Positions 23,730-32,303 of a stretch of DNA of 52,960 bases are shown here, piece by piece. The DNA lies in contig CAMYYI010000012.1 of NCBI GenBank assembly GCA_947303465.1, positions 1 to 52,960 of the forward strand. Direction: 5' to 3'. Source of the stretch: an uncultured Bacteroidales bacterium. GTDB lineage: Bacteria; Bacteroidota; Bacteroidia; Bacteroidales; UBA932. Made by a program: the position numbers and the translations under genes. Every line of letters begins with the position of its first letter. Positions within the stretch are counted from its first letter, which is position 1. Below the pieces are notes generated by a model. It had not been told where the DNA came from, searched no databases, and saw only the letters and a list, made by a program, of their open reading frames with translations.

Positions 23730-26600
23730 ATGACAATCTACACCGACAGCCTCCACAAAATCGCCTATTCGACCGATGCCTCGGTGTATCGGGAGATTCC
23801 TTATGGCGTTGCATATCCGGAAACGATCGATGACGTACGGGAGCTGATGCGCCTGGCAAGGGAAAAAGGGATCGACCTGATTCCAAGGGCGGGAGGCACG
23901 AGCATCGCCGGCCAGGTGGTCGGGAGCGGGATTGTCGTAGATATCAGCAAGCATTGGAATAAGATACTGGAAATCAATGCAGAAGAGAGATGGGCAAGAA
24001 TCCGGCCGGGGGTAGTACGGGACGAGCTGAATATAGCCCTGAGGCCCTACGGTCTGTTTTTCAGCCCGGAGACCTCCACCAGCAACCGCTGTTGCATCGG
24101 AGGCATGTTCGGGAACAACTCGTGCGGCACCCATTCCCTTGTTTACGGAAGCACACGGCAGCATGTCCTGGCGGCAAAAGGGTTGCTGACCGATGGCACT
24201 CTCGAGGAGTTTAAAGAGTATACTGTCGGGGAGCTGGAGTCACGCTTCGGAGAGAGGTTCTGGGAGCACGAAAACCATGAAACCCTCCCGGAGCGTATTT
24301 ACGCCCAGCTTCTGGGATTCGCATCCGACACTAAAACGGCATCCCTGATCAGTGAGAACTATCCGGACAAAGATTTATGCAGGAGGAGTTGCGGCTATGC
24401 GCTGGACGAAGTGACGGCAGCGCTTCCGTCCATAAACCTATGTAAACTCCTGGCCGGGAGCGAAGGCACGCTGGCATTCATTACGGAAATAACCGTAAGC
24501 CTGGATCCCCTGCCGCCCAAAGAGCTGATGGTGGTCTGTTCCCACTGTTCCAGCCTGGCTGACAGCTTCGAAGCCAATCTGGTTTCCCTGGAGCACAAAC
24601 CCACAGCCATCGAGCTCATGGACGGGGACATCCTGGAACTGAGCAAAGGCAATCTGGAGCAGCAGCGGAACCGCTTCTTCGTAGAAGGCGACCCGGCGGC
24701 GCTGCTTATTACCGAGCTCCGTGCCGCATCCGTGGAAGAGTTGGAGGCAAAGGCTGCCGCCCTGGAGAAGGACCTCCTGGACAGCGGTCTCGTGTATAAG
24801 AACACCCGTGTCTACGGGAATGACGTTTCCCGTGTATGGGCACTAAGGAAAGCCGGCCTTGGCATGCTCAGCGGCACGAAAGGAGATGCCAAGCCGACGG
24901 GAGTGATTGAAGACACCGCAGTTGCTCCTGCCCGTATACCGGCATATATGAAAGATGTCGGCGAGATGCTGGAGGAGCTGGGAACACGCTGCGTTTTTTA
25001 CGGGCATATCAGCACCGGCGAATTGCACCTGCGCCCGGTTCTCAATCTAAAAAACGCTGACGACAGGGCGCTGTTTCGCAAACTTGCATATAAAACCGCC
25101 GTACTGGTAAAGAAGCACCGTGGCACTATCAGCGGAGAGCACGGGGACGGACGCCTGAGGGGCGAGTTTATCCCTGTCCTCTACGGAGAGGAGACCTATG
25201 ACCTGATGCGTCAGGTCAAACGGACCTGGGATCCGGACGGTCTGCTCAACCGCCACAAGATAGTGGACACGCTGCCCATGGACAGCATGCTGCGTTATGA
25301 GGCCGGCCAGCAGTATGCCGCAAAAGATATCCCGCTTGAACTCATGCGCTCCATAGAGCAATGCAACGGGGCCGGAGACTGCCGCAAATCAAGCCTGATC
25401 GGAGGGACGATGTGCCCGGCTTTCAAGGTTAGCGGAGACGAACTGATGAGTACAAGGGCACGTGCCAATGTTCTCAGAGAAGTGCTGACGCGCGGCGGCG
25501 ACGACAAACTGGTCAAGGAGATGCTGGACAGCTGCCTCGCCTGCAAAGGATGCCGGAGCGAATGCCCCTCCAACGTAGATATGACACGTATCCGGGCACA
25601 GGTGCTCCAACATTATTACGACAGGCACGGAACCCCCTTGCGCTCCTGGATGGTAGCGAGGATGGCCCAGATAGAGCGGCTTGGCAGGCTCTTCCGTCCT
25701 CTATATAATTGGGCGGCATCCTGGAGCTTTTCATCTTCCCTTATAAAGCATATCGTAGGCTTCTCACAGGAACGGAGCATACCCAAACTGAGTAAAAAGA
25801 CAGCAAGAAAGCTTATAAAAGAAGGATTGGAGCACAAATCCGGTCAAGGAAACAAAAAAATTTGTATCTTTGTAGATGAGTTTACCGATCAACACGAAGC
25901 CGAACTTGGCTTGTTGTTCTCCAGGCTGCTCACACGGCTTGGTTACGAAGTTGTAATACCAAGACATGGAGAAAGCGGTCGGGCGGCCATCTCCAAGGGT
26001 TGCCTGAGGCTGGCCGGAAGAATAGCCGGACGCAATGTGAGATTGCTGAAGGACGTGATAACGGAAGATGCCCCCCTGGTAGGGATTGAACCTTCCTGCA
26101 TACTTTCGTTCCGGGACGAGTATCCGTCTCTGGTAGAAGAAGGATTGAAAGAGGAGGCAAAAGAATTGGGGCGGAACTGTCTGTTGTATGATGAGTTCCT
26201 GCTCAGGGAGATAGAGGCGGGGCGCATTGGGGCGGACAGTTTTGACCAGATGCCTGTAGAAGTGTTCCTTCACGGGCACTGCCACCAGAAGGCACTGGTA
26301 GGAGTGGAAGCAACGGCCCGGGTTTTACGGAAGCTGTTGAATGCCAAGGTAAACGTTATACCCAGCGGGTGCTGCGGAATGGCCGGATCCTTCGGTTATG
26401 AAAAGGAGCACTACAGAGTCAGTCTTGAGATTGGTGAAATGGTGTTGTTCCCGGCCGTCAGGAAGGCTGTGCAGCAGACCGGAACTCCGGTTTTTGTTGC
26501 AGCCCCCGGCACTTCCTGCCGGCAACAGATACTGGACGGCACAGGGATAAAGGCTGTGCACCCGATAGAGATAATATACCGTTTGGTTAAGAACAGATAG
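23730..26600 (+). CDS. YdiJ-like FAD/Fe-S 2-hydroxyacid dehydrogenase
   Basis: A 956-residue fusion of an FAD-linked oxidase and an iron-sulfur subunit. FAD-binding-4 motifs: PRAGGTSIAGQVVGSG (about 52-67), GGMFGNNSCGTHSLVYG and LAGSEGTLAFITEIT. The FAD-oxidase C-terminal part includes FYGHISTGELHLRP and ISGEHGDGRLRGEF. Next come Fe-S cysteines (CNGAGDCRKSSLIGGTMCP and SCLACKGCRSECPSNVD), and last the CCG-type domain with HGHCHQKALVGVE and PSGCCGMAGSFGYEKEHY. This is the plan of E. coli YdiJ, a D-2-hydroxyglutarate dehydrogenase, and of related D-lactate and glycolate enzymes. Such a gene is unusual inside a capsule locus. It sits 9 nt before the wbpB-like gene, whose enzyme class makes 2-hydroxyglutarate, so it may recycle that product. 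No membrane helix is present. Confidence 0.85.
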   Translation: MTIYTDSLHKIAYSTDASVYREIPYGVAYPETIDDVRELMRLAREKGIDLIPRAGGTSIAGQVVGSGIVVDISKHWNKILEINAEERWARIRPGVVRDELNIALRPYGLFFSPETSTSNRCCIGGMFGNNSCGTHSLVYGSTRQHVLAAKGLLTDGTLEEFKEYTVGELESRFGERFWEHENHETLPERIYAQLLGFASDTKTASLISENYPDKDLCRRSCGYALDEVTAALPSINLCKLLAGSEGTLAFITEITVSLDPLPPKELMVVCSHCSSLADSFEANLVSLEHKPTAIELMDGDILELSKGNLEQQRNRFFVEGDPAALLITELRAASVEELEAKAAALEKDLLDSGLVYKNTRVYGNDVSRVWALRKAGLGMLSGTKGDAKPTGVIEDTAVAPARIPAYMKDVGEMLEELGTRCVFYGHISTGELHLRPVLNLKNADDRALFRKLAYKTAVLVKKHRGTISGEHGDGRLRGEFIPVLYGEETYDLMRQVKRTWDPDGLLNRHKIVDTLPMDSMLRYEAGQQYAAKDIPLELMRSIEQCNGAGDCRKSSLIGGTMCPAFKVSGDELMSTRARANVLREVLTRGGDDKLVKEMLDSCLACKGCRSECPSNVDMTRIRAQVLQHYYDRHGTPLRSWMVARMAQIERLGRLFRPLYNWAASWSFSSSLIKHIVGFSQERSIPKLSKKTARKLIKEGLEHKSGQGNKKICIFVDEFTDQHEAELGLLFSRLLTRLGYEVVIPRHGESGRAAISKGCLRLAGRIAGRNVRLLKDVITEDAPLVGIEPSCILSFRDEYPSLVEEGLKEEAKELGRNCLLYDEFLLREIEAGRIGADSFDQMPVEVFLHGHCHQKALVGVEATARVLRKLLNAKVNVIPSGCCGMAGSFGYEKEHYRVSLEIGEMVLFPAVRKAVQQTGTPVFVAAPGTSCRQQILDGTGIKAVHPIEIIYRLVKNR

Positions 26601-26609
26601 TGGTTTCTT

Positions 26610-27596
26610 ATGGAGAAGAAATTCTTTGCATTGATCGGCGCTGCGGGATACATTGCTCCGCGCCATATCAAAGCCATTGCGGATACCGGCAATGAGCTGG
26701 TTGTAGCGCTGGATAGATTCGACAGTGTAGGACGTCTGGACAGTTCATTCCCCAACTGCTCTTTCTTTACCGAGATGGAGCAGTTTGACCGTTTCTGCAC
26801 CAAGCAGATTCTTATGAAAGGCGACACACTGCACTATATGAGTATCTGTACTCCGAATTATACTCATGATGCTTTTATCCGGTATGGCCTGCGTCTGGGG
26901 AGTGACGTCATCTGCGAGAAGCCTGTCGTGCTGAACCCGTGGAATCTTGATACCCTGATCGCTATGGAAAAGGAAACCGGCCACAAGGCATATACCATCC
27001 TGCAGCTAAGGTTGCATGATTCCATCGTAGCCCTGAAAAAGAAAGTGGACGAGGGGCCCAAGGACAAGGTGTACGATGTGGATTTGACTTATATCACTTC
27101 GCGGGGCCTGTGGTATTATGCCTCCTGGAAGGGGGATGTACGGAAGAGCGGCGGAGTGGCAACGAACATAGGCGTGCACTTCTATGACATGCTTCAGTGG
27201 ATTTTCGGCCCTGTGAAACAGAGCATTGTCCATGTAATGAGCTTCGACCGTGTTGCCGGATATCTGGAGCTCGAAAAAGCGCGAGTCCGTTATTTTCTGA
27301 GCATCAATGCCGAGTGCCTGCCGGAGAATGCCGTAAAGGGAGAAAAGAAAACCTACAGGTCTATTTCCATCGACGGTGAAGAGTTCGAATTCAGCCAGGG
27401 ATTCACCGAGCTTCATACCAAGAGTTATGAGAACATCCTGGCCGGGAAGGGATTCCGTATAAGCGAGGCACGGGAGAGCATTCAGATCGTGAGTGACATA
27501 AGGAATGCAACGCCCGTCGGGCTTATAGGGGACTACCATCCGCTGGCAAAGTTACCTTTAGCTAAGCATCCGTTCGGATGGGATGACAAGAGGTAA
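26610..27596 (+). CDS. wbpB: WbpB/WlbA-type UDP-N-acetylglucosaminuronate 3-dehydrogenase
   Basis: A 328-residue Gfo/Idh/MocA oxidoreductase very close to WbpB/WlbA, which oxidises C3 of UDP-GlcNAc-uronate with tightly bound NAD+. The start FALIGAAGYIAPRHIKAI is the family's Rossmann motif, and VICEKPVVLNPWNLDTL (EKP at about 103-105) holds the catalytic Lys. QLRLHDSIVALKKKV, SGGVATNIGVHFYDMLQWIFG and the end NATPVGLIGDYHPLAKLPLAKH are typical of this subgroup. WbpB enzymes are known to regenerate NAD+ with 2-oxoglutarate, releasing 2-hydroxyglutarate. WbpD and WbpE partners are at 9338 and 9835, about 16 kb upstream. WbpA, which makes the substrate, is not in the window. Confidence 0.9.
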   Translation: MEKKFFALIGAAGYIAPRHIKAIADTGNELVVALDRFDSVGRLDSSFPNCSFFTEMEQFDRFCTKQILMKGDTLHYMSICTPNYTHDAFIRYGLRLGSDVICEKPVVLNPWNLDTLIAMEKETGHKAYTILQLRLHDSIVALKKKVDEGPKDKVYDVDLTYITSRGLWYYASWKGDVRKSGGVATNIGVHFYDMLQWIFGPVKQSIVHVMSFDRVAGYLELEKARVRYFLSINAECLPENAVKGEKKTYRSISIDGEEFEFSQGFTELHTKSYENILAGKGFRISEARESIQIVSDIRNATPVGLIGDYHPLAKLPLAKHPFGWDDKR

Positions 27597-27608
27597 TTGA
27601 ACCGTCGG

Positions 27609-29144
27609 ATGTCAGAAACAGCGGCAAATAACAAAAGGATAGCCAAGAACACCATGCTGCTTTACATGCGCATGTTGTTCATCATGGCTGTGCAATTGTA
27701 CACAAGCCGCGTTGTACTGAATACGCTGGGGGTCGTAGATTACGGCCTGTATAATGTTGTCGGCGGCATTGTGAGCCTGTTTGCGTTCCTCGACAGCGCC
27801 ATGGTGACTTCTACCCAGCGATATCTCACCTTTGAACTGGGGAGCTGCAACCCCGCACGGCTGCAGCGCGTTTTCACGACGAGCGTGCAGATACATGCGA
27901 TGATTTCCCTCATAGTCGTGTTTCTGTCGGAAACGATAGGCATGTATCTGTTTTACCACAAACTGGTCATTCCTCCGGAAAGGATGCAGGCCGCCATGTG
28001 GGTATTCCAGTTTTCGATAGCCGCCATGTGCGTACAGATAATGAGTACGCCGTACAATGCGATTATCATTGCCCATGAGCGCATGGGGGTCTTTGCGGCC
28101 ATATCCGTGGTTGAAGTTGTGCTGAAGCTGCTGATTGTTTATATCCTTCTGATCGGCAATTTTGACAAGCTTATACTGTACGCCGCGTTGATTTTGCTGG
28201 TCCAGCTTTTAGTCAGGGCCGTCTATACCGTGTACTGCAGGAGAAGTTTTCCGGAGTCCAAACTGGTTCGGGGAACCGACAAGCCGCTTATAAAGGAGAT
28301 GTCCGGTTTTGCCGGATGGAACCTCATGGGTAATTTTGCCGCGGTCATGTACGACACAGGCTTGAACCTTCTCCTGAATATGTTCTTCGGCCCCGCCGTG
28401 AATGCAGCCCGGGCCATATCGGTACAGGTAGAATCGGCCATCCACCGTTTTGCATCCAATTTCCAGACGGCAGTTAATCCTCAGGTCACAAAACTGTATG
28501 CCCAGGAGCGCCAGGTGGAGATGCACCGGCTTGTTTTCCGCTCCTCCAAGTTTACTTGTTTGCTGTTGCTCGTCCTAATGCTCCCTGTCGCGGTAGAAGC
28601 CGAGCCAATACTTACACTGTGGCTGAAAAACGTTCCGGAGCATACCATTACATTCATGCGGCTCCTGTTCTGTGTCGCCATCATCAATGCAATGGCCGGT
28701 CCTCTTACCACTTCAGCTGCCGCTACGGGAAAGATTAAAACCTACCAGATTACACTCAGCGCCATCCTGCTCAGCATCGTTCCAGTTGCATGGGTGGTTC
28801 TTAAATGCGGCGGCCAGCCGTATTCCGTGTTCGTGGTAATGATTGCAATATGCTCCCTGTCTTTTGTGGTGAGACTGTTCTTTATCCGGGCAATGATAGG
28901 GATGAGCATTCGCGCCTATGCAAAAGAGGTCCTTCTCCCCTGCTTTATAGTTGTAACCGTTTCAACCGCAGCCGCCCTGCTCTGGGCAAGGCTCTTTGAA
29001 AAACTGCCGGGGTCGTGGATCCTGGCCTGTCTGGCCATAGTACTGTTCACTTCCGCCATGATACTCTCCGTCGGCTTATCTGCTGATGAACGCCATTTCC
29101 TGGGTAATACAGTACGGCGGTATTTGCGAAAAGAAAGGACATGA
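27609..29144 (+). CDS. Wzx-type oligosaccharide flippase
   Basis: A 511-residue membrane protein with about 12-14 helices of the MOP/polysaccharide-biosynthesis superfamily. It would move the finished undecaprenyl-linked repeat unit across the inner membrane. The opening KRIAKNTMLLYMRMLFIMAVQLYTSRVVLNTLGVVDYGLYNVVGG is characteristic of Bacteroidetes Wzx proteins. I placed the start at the ATG 12 nt after the wbpB stop; a TTG at 27597 would add four residues. It overlaps the next gene by 4 nt (ATGA). Confidence 0.92.
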   Translation: MSETAANNKRIAKNTMLLYMRMLFIMAVQLYTSRVVLNTLGVVDYGLYNVVGGIVSLFAFLDSAMVTSTQRYLTFELGSCNPARLQRVFTTSVQIHAMISLIVVFLSETIGMYLFYHKLVIPPERMQAAMWVFQFSIAAMCVQIMSTPYNAIIIAHERMGVFAAISVVEVVLKLLIVYILLIGNFDKLILYAALILLVQLLVRAVYTVYCRRSFPESKLVRGTDKPLIKEMSGFAGWNLMGNFAAVMYDTGLNLLLNMFFGPAVNAARAISVQVESAIHRFASNFQTAVNPQVTKLYAQERQVEMHRLVFRSSKFTCLLLLVLMLPVAVEAEPILTLWLKNVPEHTITFMRLLFCVAIINAMAGPLTTSAAATGKIKTYQITLSAILLSIVPVAWVVLKCGGQPYSVFVVMIAICSLSFVVRLFFIRAMIGMSIRAYAKEVLLPCFIVVTVSTAAALLWARLFEKLPGSWILACLAIVLFTSAMILSVGLSADERHFLGNTVRRYLRKERT

Positions 29145-30307
29145 TACAGCTGAAAACCAAATACGATTGCTGCGGTTGTGAGGCCTGTATCCAGACATGC
29201 CCTGCCAAATGCATCTCCTTTTCCGAAGATGCGGAGGGCTTCGGTTACCCTGTAGTAAATGAACAGGCTTGCGTAGGATGCGGTTTGTGCGATACGGTCT
29301 GCCCCGTTTTGAACGCCCTGGAGCCCGCAGCCCCGATGTCCGTCCTTGCGGCCAGGAACAAGTCGGAAGAAGACCTGCTGAATTCATCCTCCGGAGGCAT
29401 ATTTGTCGCCCTTGCAAGGAAGGTGCTTCAAGACAATGGCGTTGTTTATGGCGCGGCCTTCAGCCCGGATTTCCAAACTGTGAATCACAAGGGTATAGAG
29501 AAATATGAGGACTTGCCGGCGCTGATGGGATCAAAATATCTGCAAAGCCGGATAGGAAACTGCTTCTCCGACATAAAAGCCTGCCTGGACGGCAAGCGTA
29601 AAGTCCTGTTCTGCGGGACCGGCTGCCAGGTGAAGGCACTGAAGCTTTTTCTGAAGAAAGAATACGCTAATCTTGTGGCAGTAGATTTTATTTGCCACGG
29701 AGTCCCATCTCCCGCCGTTTGGAGGAGTTATCTGAAACAATCCATTCAGGATAAGAGTATTAAAAGCATTTCCTTCCGGGATAAAAGAAGCGGATGGATA
29801 TATTACAGCTTTACGCTCAAAACAGCTGGCCCTTCCGGCAATACGGTTCAGGAAATCTCGCAACCTTATACGAGAAACCCCTACCTGTGGCTGTTCATGA
29901 ACGATTACTCGCTCCGCCCTTCCTGTTTTCACTGTCCTGCCAAAAATGGCGGGAGCCACAGCGATATTACAATCGGGGATTACTGGGGCATTGAGGACAG
30001 CCATCCCTCATTTTTTGATGAAAAGGGGGTTGGATTGCTTATGGTCAATACCACTAAAGGGCAGGAAATCATAAGTGATTTGGATCTTGATATGCTGGCG
30101 ACTTCGTTGGAAGAGGCAGTCCTGGAGAATCCCACATATCTTTATTCCAGGAAAGAGCCTGCAAAGAGAGCGGATTTCTTTAGGAAGTTTTCCGCTGGAA
30201 CACCGGTAAACAGCTTGTACGGCATATATAAGCGCAAGAAATCCATATCTCAGATACCTGTGTTCTTTAAGAAGAAGATAAACGCCATAAAAAAAAGATT
30301 GCCGTGA
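29141..30307 (+). CDS. Ferredoxin-domain / F420-hydrogenase beta-subunit-like protein
   Basis: This 388-residue protein has an N-terminal double [4Fe-4S] ferredoxin domain (CCGCEACIQTCPAKC at about 10-24 and CVGCGLCDTVCP near 44-55). The domain that follows is of the kind annotated as coenzyme F420 hydrogenase/dehydrogenase beta subunit, with FCGTGCQVKALKLFL near 160, DFICHGVPSPAVWRSYL and SDITIGDYWGIED. Bacteroidales are not known to make F420, so the cofactor is more likely a flavin and the substrate is unknown. The gene overlaps the pyruvyltransferase-like gene by 4 nt. These two families are regularly paired in Bacteroidetes polysaccharide loci, which points to a joint, undefined step in glycan modification. 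Confidence 0.85.
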   Translation: MIQLKTKYDCCGCEACIQTCPAKCISFSEDAEGFGYPVVNEQACVGCGLCDTVCPVLNALEPAAPMSVLAARNKSEEDLLNSSSGGIFVALARKVLQDNGVVYGAAFSPDFQTVNHKGIEKYEDLPALMGSKYLQSRIGNCFSDIKACLDGKRKVLFCGTGCQVKALKLFLKKEYANLVAVDFICHGVPSPAVWRSYLKQSIQDKSIKSISFRDKRSGWIYYSFTLKTAGPSGNTVQEISQPYTRNPYLWLFMNDYSLRPSCFHCPAKNGGSHSDITIGDYWGIEDSHPSFFDEKGVGLLMVNTTKGQEIISDLDLDMLATSLEEAVLENPTYLYSRKEPAKRADFFRKFSAGTPVNSLYGIYKRKKSISQIPVFFKKKINAIKKRLP

Positions 30308-31419
30308 GAATCGCCATCCTTACTCAGCCGCTGAGGACCAATTATGGCGGCATCCTTCAAAACTATGCCCTGCAACAGTGCCTTAAGGGGATGGGGCATG
30401 AGGTATACACGCTGGATTGCATCTCAAGGCCGTCCGTTTCTGCGACCAAATTATTGAAGCGGCTGGCGAAGGTAGCGCTTGGGAAGGTGCCTGCGTCTTA
30501 TTTGATGTACGAGCGCAGGTACCTTCACGATTATGAGGTCTTTACCAGGCACACACGGGCATTTGTGCGGAATCATATTGACTTGTACCCCTATGCAGAC
30601 CTACATAAGGACCTGACTGCCGGCAGCTTTGATGCCTATGTGGTTGGGAGCGACCAGGTCTGGCGCCCGGAATACAATAACATAAACGAGATGTTCCTTG
30701 ACTTTGCCGAAGGGTGGCCTGTAAAGCGTATCGCCTATGCCGCATCGTTCGGCTCCGATTCATGGGAATTCTCTCCCGGACAGACAAATAAGTGCGCCCT
30801 TCTGGCCGGCAAGTTTGACGCAATAAGCGTACGGGAATCTTCAGGTATAGCGTTATGCCGGGAGCATCTTGGAGTCGATGCCGTCAAGGTTTTGGATCCC
30901 AGCATGCTGCTCTCAAGGGGGCAATATGCGTCTCTTGTAGATAATACCACCACAAAGCCCTGCGAGGGTAATCTCTTCGAGCATATTCTGGACCGGACAC
31001 CGGAAAAGGAGCATATAGTCAACAGTCTTGCCGCCCGTTACGGCGCCACAGTGTTTACATGCAACCAGGCCGAACCGGAAGGACGTATAGAGTTGCCCCT
31101 GGAGAAAAGGATACAGCCTCCGGTAGAGCAGTGGCTGCGTTCTTTTATGGATGCGGACTACGTGGTTACGGATTCATTCCACGCTACGGTTTTCTCCATT
31201 TTGTTTAACAAGCCCTTCCTGGTACTGGAGAATCCGGACCGCGGATTAACCAGGATTCAGTCCCTGTTAAAAGCTCTCGGACTGGAAAAATGTTTGATTT
31301 GCGGTGAAACGCCTGAATTATTCCCGGAAATTGATTATCTTAGCAAAATTCGTCTTCTTGACCAGTTGAGACAAGAATCAGAAGCTTTTTTAAACCGACA
31401 TCTGGCATGTCCAAACTAG
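30304..31419 (+). CDS. Polysaccharide pyruvyl transferase family protein
   Basis: A 371-residue member of the polysaccharide pyruvyltransferase family (CsaB/WcaK type), which adds ketal pyruvate from phosphoenolpyruvate to sugars. The start is RIAILTQPLRTNYGGILQNYALQ. VVGSDQVWRPEYN near 115, AYAASFGSD and SFMDADYVVTDSFHATVFSILF near 285-305 are family motifs. The start codon is GTG, overlapping the upstream stop (GTGA), and no ATG nearby fits. Some family members act as glycosyltransferases, so pyruvylation is likely but not certain. It overlaps the next glycosyltransferase by 13 nt. Confidence 0.87.
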   Translation: MRIAILTQPLRTNYGGILQNYALQQCLKGMGHEVYTLDCISRPSVSATKLLKRLAKVALGKVPASYLMYERRYLHDYEVFTRHTRAFVRNHIDLYPYADLHKDLTAGSFDAYVVGSDQVWRPEYNNINEMFLDFAEGWPVKRIAYAASFGSDSWEFSPGQTNKCALLAGKFDAISVRESSGIALCREHLGVDAVKVLDPSMLLSRGQYASLVDNTTTKPCEGNLFEHILDRTPEKEHIVNSLAARYGATVFTCNQAEPEGRIELPLEKRIQPPVEQWLRSFMDADYVVTDSFHATVFSILFNKPFLVLENPDRGLTRIQSLLKALGLEKCLICGETPELFPEIDYLSKIRLLDQLRQESEAFLNRHLACPN

Positions 31420-32303
31420 TAACGGTTTTTACGCCGACATATAACCGGGCATATACCCTGCCCAAGCTCTATGAGAGTCTTTGCCGCCAAACGAGCAGGG
31501 ATTTCCTGTGGTGCATCGTGGATGACGGATCAACGGACGGAACCGGAGAACTTGTAGGCGGCTGGATTGAGGAGCAGCGAATACCCATAGTATATCACCT
31601 ACAGCCTTCTGGCGGTAAGATGAGGGCACATAACCTTGGGGTCAGGGAGTGCACAACGCCGCTGTTTGTCTGTGTTGACAGCGATGATTTTGTCCCGGAC
31701 TACCTGATTTATTCGATTCAGCAGAACTGGCCTGGCATACAGGGAAAAGACGGCATTGCCGGAATGGTAGCCTATAAATCCATAAAGAACGACAACGGTG
31801 TTTTTTCTGTAAAGTGCTCTTTCCCTGACGTGGAATGCAGCAGTTTGCAGGGCCTCTATGATTCCGGTTTCTATGGAGACACTACCCTGGTATTCAAGAC
31901 AGACGTAATCAAGCGCTTCCCCTTCCTGGAGGTTGACGGGGAAAGATTCAGTACAGAGGCCTATGCCTACGACCGGATAGACAGAGAGTACACCTATTTG
32001 CTGGTGAAAGAAATCTGGACTTTTTGCAAGTACATGCCGGACGGATACACCAGGCAGGAAAAGGCTTTGTATTCCGAAAACCCGAAAGGATGGGCCTTGT
32101 ACTACAATCAGAAGGCCCTGTTTACAAAGGGCTGTCTTTCAAAAGACAAACTCGGATACGGAATCCTGTACATGATTTTTGCCCGGAGAGCGGGAATGAA
32201 GGACATTTACAAGCAGTCGGCGCTGAAGACTCCGTTCTACCCTGTTTTCTGGCTGCTGAGTTATTACTACGAATGGAGATGGAAAGAGAAATACCCAAAG
32301 TGA
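31407..32303 (+). CDS. Glycosyltransferase family 2
   Basis: A 298-residue GT-A enzyme. The N-terminus LVTVFTPTYNRAYTLPKLYESL and VDDGSTDGTGELV bind the nucleotide, and the metal-binding motif is VCVDSDDFVPDYL near 90. FSTEAYAYDRID in the C-terminal half supplies the usual acidic catalytic region. It overlaps the genes on both sides, 13 nt upstream and about 31 nt downstream. It probably adds one of the later sugars of the repeat unit. Confidence 0.92.
   Translation: MSKLVTVFTPTYNRAYTLPKLYESLCRQTSRDFLWCIVDDGSTDGTGELVGGWIEEQRIPIVYHLQPSGGKMRAHNLGVRECTTPLFVCVDSDDFVPDYLIYSIQQNWPGIQGKDGIAGMVAYKSIKNDNGVFSVKCSFPDVECSSLQGLYDSGFYGDTTLVFKTDVIKRFPFLEVDGERFSTEAYAYDRIDREYTYLLVKEIWTFCKYMPDGYTRQEKALYSENPKGWALYYNQKALFTKGCLSKDKLGYGILYMIFARRAGMKDIYKQSALKTPFYPVFWLLSYYYEWRWKEKYPK

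Noticed and set aside
23064..24164. A 366-residue antisense open frame across the nucleotidyltransferase and FAD protein genes
   Set aside because: It crosses two well-supported genes on the other strand and shows no domain; GC-rich codon bias produces such shadows throughout the window.
25861..25872. TTTG-TATCTTTG inside the YdiJ-like gene, resembling a -7 box
   Set aside because: It lies within a conserved coding region (KKICIFVDEF) with no properly spaced -33 element and no gene start downstream.
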